NCBI GenBank assembly: GCA_001632425.1
Contig: KV425557.1
Coordinates: forward strand, 1-64,000
Source: Neolentinus lepideus HHB14362 ss-1
Lineage: Eukaryota > Basidiomycota > Agaricomycetes > Gloeophyllales > Gloeophyllaceae
Reading direction: 5' to 3'
Length of the DNA stretch: 64,000 bases
How positions within the stretch are numbered: the first letter of the stretch is position 1; each line of letters starts with the position of its first letter. The notes under the pieces were generated by a model. The model was not told where the DNA came from. It made no database searches and saw only the letters and a list, made by a program, of their open reading frames with translations. This document shows, piece after piece, positions 57,261-64,000 of the stretch. The position numbers and the translations under genes were made by a program.

Positions 57261-60200
57261 CTACGAGTGAGGCACGTATTCCATGCCAGGGTGCGGGGCT
57301 GAGGAAAATGTAGTAGGATTATGTCCTGTCACATTCAAAGGAGAGACGCCAAATTGTGACGGAAGATTTCCTGTCGAGTGCGATCGACCATCCATAGGGA
57401 GAGCTAACTGCGCAGGATCCAGCGTCCCCACTGTGCCATTTAGTGTCCCTAGAGTCTGCTGTTGTAGCAACGAATTGGCCGTCATGAGAACTTCAACCTC
57501 GTTAGACAAAGGGCCCATGATGCCCACAGCTTGAGCAACTGCGGTCTGAGTCACTACAGATACGTCAGTAACAGTGACCTGAGTCGACGTGGACGGCGAT
57601 GGAGGGATCCCAGCTGATAGCTGACTGGCAACAGCAGCGGACTTATCCGCTGCCACTTGCCGTGCAGCCTGGAATACGACTTGATGTGCAGCCGCCGCAA
57701 GTACGGCTGACGACTCCGACGGACCTTCGGAGGAAGTAAGCTCTTTGTCCAGAGCCTGCGCAGTAACAGTAAGAACGTGCTGCTGCTTAGCCAAAGCCTG
57801 TAGCTCCGGTCCAGGATCGGTCAAGGACCGAGCTGCCACAACTTGCGACTGGGCTTCTTGGGCCACGCGTTGAGCAGCAGTGGTCAACACCTGGACTACT
57901 TGAGAGTCCTGAGCAGCAAGAGGACTCCCTTGTCCCATTAAGGACTGCCTGCGTGACCTAAACCGAAGCATCGGTCACTGTCTAGAGAAGGTGTCAAACT
58001 AAGAAACTGTTTTGACATACCGAGCCTGTGGCAAGACGGAGTCACTCGCAACTCTCCGAGACGCGTCAACTAGAGATGGTCTACGTGAAGCAGGGAACGT
58101 TGTGTCTACTGTCGACATCGGTGCTATAGTGATATGCACCGTCTGTGACAAAAATTCTTCCTTCCCGTCCTGGAGGAACTGTTGCAAATACTCAGTTTGG
58201 AAGAACATGCAGGTTTGGGGAATATTACCCTGGCTTCCACAGTTACATCACAGCTTTGGGCGTCCCCAGGAGGGGTACCAGAAAGCACATCATCATTCCA
58301 TGACAGCCACGTTGGCAACCAAGGGGAAGAATACTGGACTGGCGTGCTCAATCGGGAGCCTTGAGGGTCCCATATACGAGGTGTCCAAGTCCACCGCAGC
58401 CCTACGTATGCGACCCCTGGTGGCATCCCAGCTAAACGTCTATGGAATGGCCTGAAAACCCACCCTCCTTCGGGCGCTTTTCTAGCATCAATATTCCAGA
58501 TGTGGTTGCCCTTGGACTTGGCTTTTTTCCCGTCCTCGTTGAAGCGGGAGATATATGGCTGGTTCCACAGATAGTTGCGAACCTGCGACATAAGGACTTG
58601 GTAAGGTTTGCCCGAACATATGAGAGTAACAGGCACCTTTTTCATGGGAATCTTTTCTTCGGGGTATCCTTGTTTAGCGAGCTGAGGTTGAAGTCAGATC
58701 CCGAAATCCTAAAATTGGCAAAGTAGTCACTTGCCTCCTCTAGAAAAGCATTGGTGAAGGCCTGGATACGAAACTTGAAGGGGCGGAAATCGGGCGACTC
58801 GTCAAGACGTTGCATTTTTTTTGCCATCAGTGTCTGGTGAATAGGTTCACCCTTGGCATCGGTGGCCTCAACTGCATGAATACCATTAGACTCCGGATAA
58901 TTGCACTAGGATATAACCCACGATTTGAACAGATCTTGTTCAAAAACTCGAAGAAAATCCGGTCCACGTCCGCCTTGTATTCCTGTGGTAGCTCATTCGC
59001 GTGGTTGATGGATCCACTCGACACATTTTCTGAGGATGGACGTGAAAGCAACGTGTGCGTCCGGCTGCCATAGCTGGAGCTGGGCCCTCCAAATGCACTG
59101 CCTGAAACAGCATTCTGATCATCTCTGCTATAAGCTCGCCGTCGGAAGGGCACACCAGATGGGGGAGAATGTGACGAGGAATGGTGGCCATCCCAACTCC
59201 CGTCCGAATCGTAATCGTCCTCGGCGCCGTTGTCGTGATCTTGAGAGGACGAGCCAGGACTCTGTGAATTTGAAATGCCTGTGGTTGGTCGAGACTGCTG
59301 CATAAGATCCTGGAAGTCTGGCACACCAGCCTCTGCAGGGGCGAAGGCAAACGCAGGCACATGCCCATTGGAAATGGACAGTGACCTCACTTGACGCGAT
59401 AGCGGAGGCCTCGTAGTATTCATGACAGAACTAGGTCCAGGCCCTGCAACAGGAGGTATTTGGGACCCTAGCTGAGAGGTGGTGAATTGTGCAGGGGCAG
59501 GGGCGAATTGAGGTGGAGGTGCCGCAGAAGAGCTGACAGGGAGACCTTGCATAGCGACGTTGCCGTCAGCGGTAGTGTTTGACAGATGCTGACGCTGGTG
59601 GAACGAACTGCCAGCTTCGTTCCAAGGCATAGGAGGATTGGTGAAGCTCGCGGGTGCGACGCGAGTAGGTGTCGGGGGCAACGTTGAAGACGATGCGCCG
59701 AATTCTGGCTGTGGGACGGTCGATGAACTCGGTAGAGGTATATGCATCGAAAATGCCATGGATGGATGGACCCCTTGTTGAGATATGACGTTGTGATTCA
59801 ACATTCCCGCTGAGCTTTGCGGACGCGATACGGGTTCCGACGGTGGGTTGGAAGGAATGAAAGAAGCCATCGTACTATGATCTACCAAGGTTGATCCGGG
59901 ATGTATGGTAGGGGGCGATGGTGTGTTAACGCTTTGTGGAGTCGGTGGAGGAAGATGAACCGGGATCTCCTCTTCCTTTGTTAGCTTCAATGCCTTATTA
60001 ACACGGTCACCTGATATTGAGGAAGCGCATCGCTTGCGCGAGTTATCTGAGCTGTCCATGGTGGTGTGTAAATCCACATGTGAAGAGAAGGCCGATTGAG
60101 ATGGGGGCGTATAATGTGTCGGAGGAGTCGAATGTTGCGATGAATGACCAGAAAGTCCCGAGTCTAAAGGGGGCGATATGGTAGAAGAGGTAAAGGACGG

Positions 60201-61133
60201 AGGAGGATGGGGGGAGACATGATCACTGGGAGGCGTTGGACCATCAGCGAGTCGAGTAGCCGCAATGAGTTCGGACACTAATGCAATAGTCTTTCTTAAT
60301 TCGTCTATTCGCATATTGGCCTCGTCGCTTTGGCCTCGCGAGCAGGCGTTACTTGCGGAGTTCGCTGTCTGCGCAATGCTGCATAATTCACGTGTAAGGA
60401 CATCAGATACGAATTCGACAGTAACAATAACTTACTTCTTGAGGATGTCGCCCACTACCATGAGGTGCGGTCCGCCAGGCACGTCCGGAGAGCTTTCCTT
60501 GGAGACCGTGTTCTCGAAGGTAGCCGGAGGAAACTCCAGCTGAAAGCCACTTTCAGGGTTCGAAGTAGGGCGTCCACTAGTGCTTGCGGAGCCAAAACCC
60601 AAATCAGCGATAGAACCCGCGAGATTGCCTGGTGAGATACTTGGCTCGGTGTGATGGCCAGGGACAGTCAGACCATCTAATGCGGAAGCAAGAGAGGATG
60701 TACCCATCGAGAATCCATGTGCAATACCGTTCACCACCGGAGAGGCTGTATGCGACTGATTGCTGGATACAGTCGAGACACTCGGGGACGAATGTGTACC
60801 TAACGACAGTCCCATAATAGCATCCCCGTTAAACAATCTATCCCGAGAAGGGAAGTCTGGGATGAAACCAGGAGCAGGACCTCGCTCGGACGAAGAGGTG
60901 TGCAGAGTGTCCATGGGCTCTACACCTATGGCAGGTACGGCTGAATCGGGCATATGCATGGCAGTCGACATAGGATCGTTAACGTCGGATGCCTCAGGGA
61001 AAAGGTTGGATAGATGAGGTGGCGGATTCGCTCTATGAGACGCGTCCGTGTGATGAGGCGGGAGACCATGCTGAGAAACCCCTATATCCATTACCACCAT
61101 ATGCCCAACCTCTTCGCCACGCACAGGTTCCAT
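57261..61133 (-). CDS. Large basidiomycete protein with putative Ig-like (He_PIG) domain
   Basis: On the minus strand, exons from 61133 to 57261 chain in frame: a Ser/Pro/His-rich first exon, a long second part with low-complexity Pro/Ser/Gln, then a conserved core. The core carries YKADVDRIFFEFLNKIC, RPFKFRIQAFTNAFLEE, VRNYLWNQPYISRFNEDGK, GVAYVGLRWTWTPRIWDP, and WLSWNDDVLSGTPPGDAQ, the last an Ig-like (He_PIG) pattern. The C-terminal third is Ala/Gln/Val-rich. A GC-AG intron (GCAAGT at 58734) separates FLEE from LAKQGYPEEK. I recall this core as conserved among basidiomycetes, with no known function; nuclear or regulatory roles are guesses. ATG at 61133 is the upstream-most; 61100 is possible. 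Confidence 0.7.
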
Positions 61134-62081
61134 GTCCGGTTACTTTTCCTAGCCAACGAGAGCTGTTCTGCAATTGCAATGGAAAGGGGTGCAGCGATGT
61201 TGGGGCGAGATGTACTGGGATGGGTGGGTTACAAGGCAGCCACGGAACAGTGCGCTCTTGTGCTCGCTGTATGCAGGCCGATCAAGTAAATGGATCGGTG
61301 GAATGGGTCGTACGAATGCCGCGGAGAATATTTCGCTAGGCTAAATGGATGCAGACAGGTATAGAACCGCCCGATTTAACGACGCCTGAAGCACGACTAG
61401 CCTCTCGCGTAGCGGGAAAATTGGTTCAACAGAATGAAGCACTTTCGGACTGCAACAGAACAACGTCCGATGTCAAGTAGAGTAGACGGCAAGCACTCAG
61501 GAAGGCCTGTACGAAAAGTATAGGTGCCAGTGCACTCGCAGCGACGGACTCTAATTCAGAATTTCAGATGAAGCCTCAAGGCTTTGTCACAGTCACGTAA
61601 CAGATCAATACTCTGTTTTCCAGCAGGTTAGACGCCTGTTTCGAATTGCCTTTTCTACTAATCAAGACCTAATCTGCCAACGCGGACAACGCGGAAGATT
61701 CTGATGAAACTTATGGGTATTGTTCCTCTCACAAAAAACGTGCTGATACATGGTGTAAACTACAGAGTATGCAGCTGTGGGCAGGCATCATATCATGCTC
61801 GTGGTTGTAACTGTATGTCCAACTCGCACAGAATGCTTCTTCGGTTCATCAGACGGGGACGGAAACACCCTGTGCCCAAACATGCCGGCTTATCGTAGTC
61901 ACAGAAGGGAGTGGCGTAGGGCGCGTCGTTCTACAATTAACTACCTTCCCGTCCGTATAGTGATCCCGCGTCACTGACGCGAAGTCATTCCCATGCAAGG
62001 GCGAAGCATGCATGGGTCAGCAGGATACGGAATCAATACAAGTAGACAGAACGATGATGCAAGTTCTGGATAAAACAGGCT
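61134..62081. other. Intergenic, about 950 bp, no gene seen
   Basis: Only short unsupported frames. Confidence 0.45.
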
Positions 62082-63418
62082 TCAGTACCTCCTTCTGCCC
62101 GGCGACCGTGAACGGTCCCGGTCCCTTCGTCGATCACTTGGCAAGCCATCAGTTCTATATCTGCCCAACATGGAAGGAACGATAACGTACTCGTGCCGCG
62201 AAGAGGAATGTCTATCATATCCTCGGTCCCGCTCCCGATAGTCGTCTCGAGATGAACGGTAGTCTCGGTCCGCGCCTGTACGTGGAGGTTGTCCACCAGG
62301 TGCCGATGGCATGCCACCATTAGCAGCTCCCGGGGCCCCGACAGAGGGCGCCGAGGAAGGCGGTGCCATCTTCCGCTTCTCCCGATCTTCTTTGAACAGC
62401 TTCAGCATGTTTCGAAGCTCATAGTAGCCAAGATGCATCTAAGACGTCAAAGTTAGCCACACGACGCAGTCGAGCAACTTCCAACAAACACTCACTTTGC
62501 CACCGAAATGATCGGCCAGACGACGATCGGAGTCCAAGACGGACAAATACGCGCCGCAGACCTCGCAGACACGTAACTTTTGGTGGCCTGATGCACCGGA
62601 CGTATCTGTCAATTGTTGAAGCTCTCTCTGTTAAGATCATGTTAATCAGAACAGTAGATAATGGAGGGAAAGTCTTACCTCTTTGTCTGCTTTTTCGCTC
62701 TTCAGAGCTTCTATGGCAGCCATTTCCCGCATGGACTCATCCACCTTGCCTTGTTCACCTAGAGACGTCCGTATTTGAGCTTCCATAAATACAGCATGGA
62801 TCATAGAAACCCACCCAGCGTCTCGATCTTCTCAGTCCCTCCTTGAATAGCCAGCTCGATTTCAGCAATTTCTCTCATCTAGACCCCTGCTTGATTAGAC
62901 ACATGCGACAAAGCATAGCTGTGAAAAACACTGACCAGGTTCGTGGTCTTCGCGTTCTCTTCAGGCGTCTTCTCCAGCCGACGATGTGCAGCCCTGATCC
63001 TACGGTCGCATTCATCAACGAAGGCAAATATATTCGCCTCGTATTCCATCTGGAACCTCTGAAATATAGGGTCGCCCGGGTTAGCCTCCTTCGCCTGGAG
63101 GAATTCCGTCTTCAGCCGTTCTGTGTGTGACTTCGGACAGGCACCGAGATCCATTTTCTATTCGAGTCGTCAGGAATAATACGTACGAAGGGATCATTAG
63201 GGCTATCACTCACGGTGTTTGTGAAGAGCGTGTGGGGACATATGCCGCAAAGGAAATTTCTGCACACTTTCTCGTCTGACCAATGTAAATTCGCGTTGGC
63301 CACACCCATGGCTTCTGGCCCCATCATTTGCTAGGTCATTCGGTCAGTATGAGATTACAACCAAGAGACGCCGACACACCTCCAAGAGCTTCCGCTGCAT
63401 CTCCGCAAGGCGTCCCAT
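62082..63418 (-). CDS. LUC7: U1 snRNP component LUC7
   Basis: Exons on the minus strand run from ATG at 63418 to TGA at 62082 in about eight pieces. The start MGRLAEMQRKLLE joins to QMMGPEAMGVANANLHWSD. The CCCH zinc finger is seen as VCRNFLCGICPHTLFTNT followed by DLGACPKSH, and the C2H2 finger as CEVCGAYLSVLDSDRRLADH with GGKMH. A coiled coil lies between them, and an Arg/Asp/Ser-rich tail ends RSRSPGRRRY. Luc7 proteins help the U1 snRNP choose 5' splice sites. The last intron (a 54-nt GTACGT...AAG segment) is a multiple of three without stop, so retained and spliced forms both read through. Confidence 0.93.
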
Positions 63419-64000
63419 TTTATCGCAATTAGAATGACACTGATAATGTTTGTCGGGAACTGTTTGTCCAAGAGGATGGAGCAATAGAAAGTGCAAAGCA
63501 GCCACTCGAAAGTGGAATGAGACGGTAGTTGAATGTCTATGTGGCGGCGCTCAATTGATTCTTGCTGAGTCAGCAATTCTGTCTCGGACAAATGCTCTGG
63601 AAGGTGAAAACTTTGGTCTACGATTGCGATGCGAGAAAACACGGAGAGGCTAACAAACGTGAGAACAGATAGTGCTATGGTACTAAATGGTGGTACTTAT
63701 AAAAGCTGCTGAGTACTAGTGGTAGTGATTATAATGCATTAGAGAGATATTGTGGCATGAGTGTCGTAACAGACGCAAGTGCTATGTAGACTCGTCCCAG
63801 TCTATACTTGACACACGCGAATCCGAGGGCAAGGTGAGGAAGTATCACGGGAGAAATGCTAGTAGTGTGCGACGAAATGCGTGCGTTTCCCGCCCAATAT
63901 GTGATCTCACCGAAGGAGGCTGATTTCGAGCTTAATTGAATGCTGTGTATAAGCCGGGGAATGTCATACTGATTGAAGAAAATCGCGACGCTCTGCAGCA
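63419..64000. other. Upstream of LUC7, no gene seen
   Basis: About 580 bp to the right edge. Only a short unsupported frame (63450-63653). Confidence 0.4.

Noticed and set aside
1..64000. CRISPR arrays, bacterial operons, riboswitches or a biosynthetic gene cluster
   Set aside because: The window is eukaryotic, no direct repeat array with regular spacers was seen, and the acyltransferase and aldolase have no pathway partners nearby.

Overview
The window looks like nuclear chromosomal DNA of a basidiomycete fungus, most likely a mushroom-forming Agaricomycete. Genes are cut by many short introns (about 45-70 nt), coding GC is near 50%, and most proteins are clear eukaryotic housekeeping families. 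The assignment rests on recognising protein families by eye; no database search was run. Exon coordinates come from splice signals plus reading-frame continuity.

Region 1 (1 to about 10.7 kb) is a transposon-rich edge. It starts with the last codons of a Ty3/gypsy-type polyprotein. A six-exon gene follows on the opposite strand (464-2518; cysteine-rich, coiled-coil and acidic segments), then an LTR-like block. Next come two uncharacterised genes, one intact (4631-6230) and one broken by a single in-frame TGA (6506-8483). The edge ends with a degenerate tRNA-like SINE candidate and a 517-bp hAT-type element with matching terminal inverted repeats and a perfect 8-bp target-site duplication.

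Region 2 (10.7-20.1 kb) has three widely spaced genes: a cytosine-deaminase-like metallohydrolase, the Ran GTPase, and a DUR3-type urea/polyamine transporter with several GATAA sites upstream.

Region 3 (20.1-63.4 kb) is a housekeeping block in which neighbouring genes mostly alternate strand: BCS1 (complex III assembly), BUD23 (18S rRNA methyltransferase), TRAPPC3/BET3 (vesicle tethering), mitochondrial uS13m, FAM50/XAP5, PUS4 (tRNA pseudouridine-55), a DHDPS/HOGA-like aldolase, an HxxxD acyltransferase-like protein, MED16 (Mediator), a PAC3-like proteasome assembly chaperone, LIN1/CD2BP2 (U5 snRNP), a PQ-loop vacuolar transporter, a CE16-like SGNH esterase, metaxin (SAM complex), TAF7 (TFIID), GAA1 (GPI transamidase), a USP48-like deubiquitinase ending in a ubiquitin-like domain and a RanBP2-type zinc finger, a large basidiomycete protein with a putative Ig-like domain, and LUC7 (U1 snRNP). 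They serve basic RNA, protein and membrane processes and do not form a metabolic cluster.

The most unusual features are the spliced antisense gene inside the gypsy-type element, the cleanly bounded hAT element, repeated use of GC-AG introns, and the domain tail of the USP48-like enzyme. I saw no convincing wholly new multi-gene system. No CRISPR array or functional tRNA/rRNA gene was recognised.
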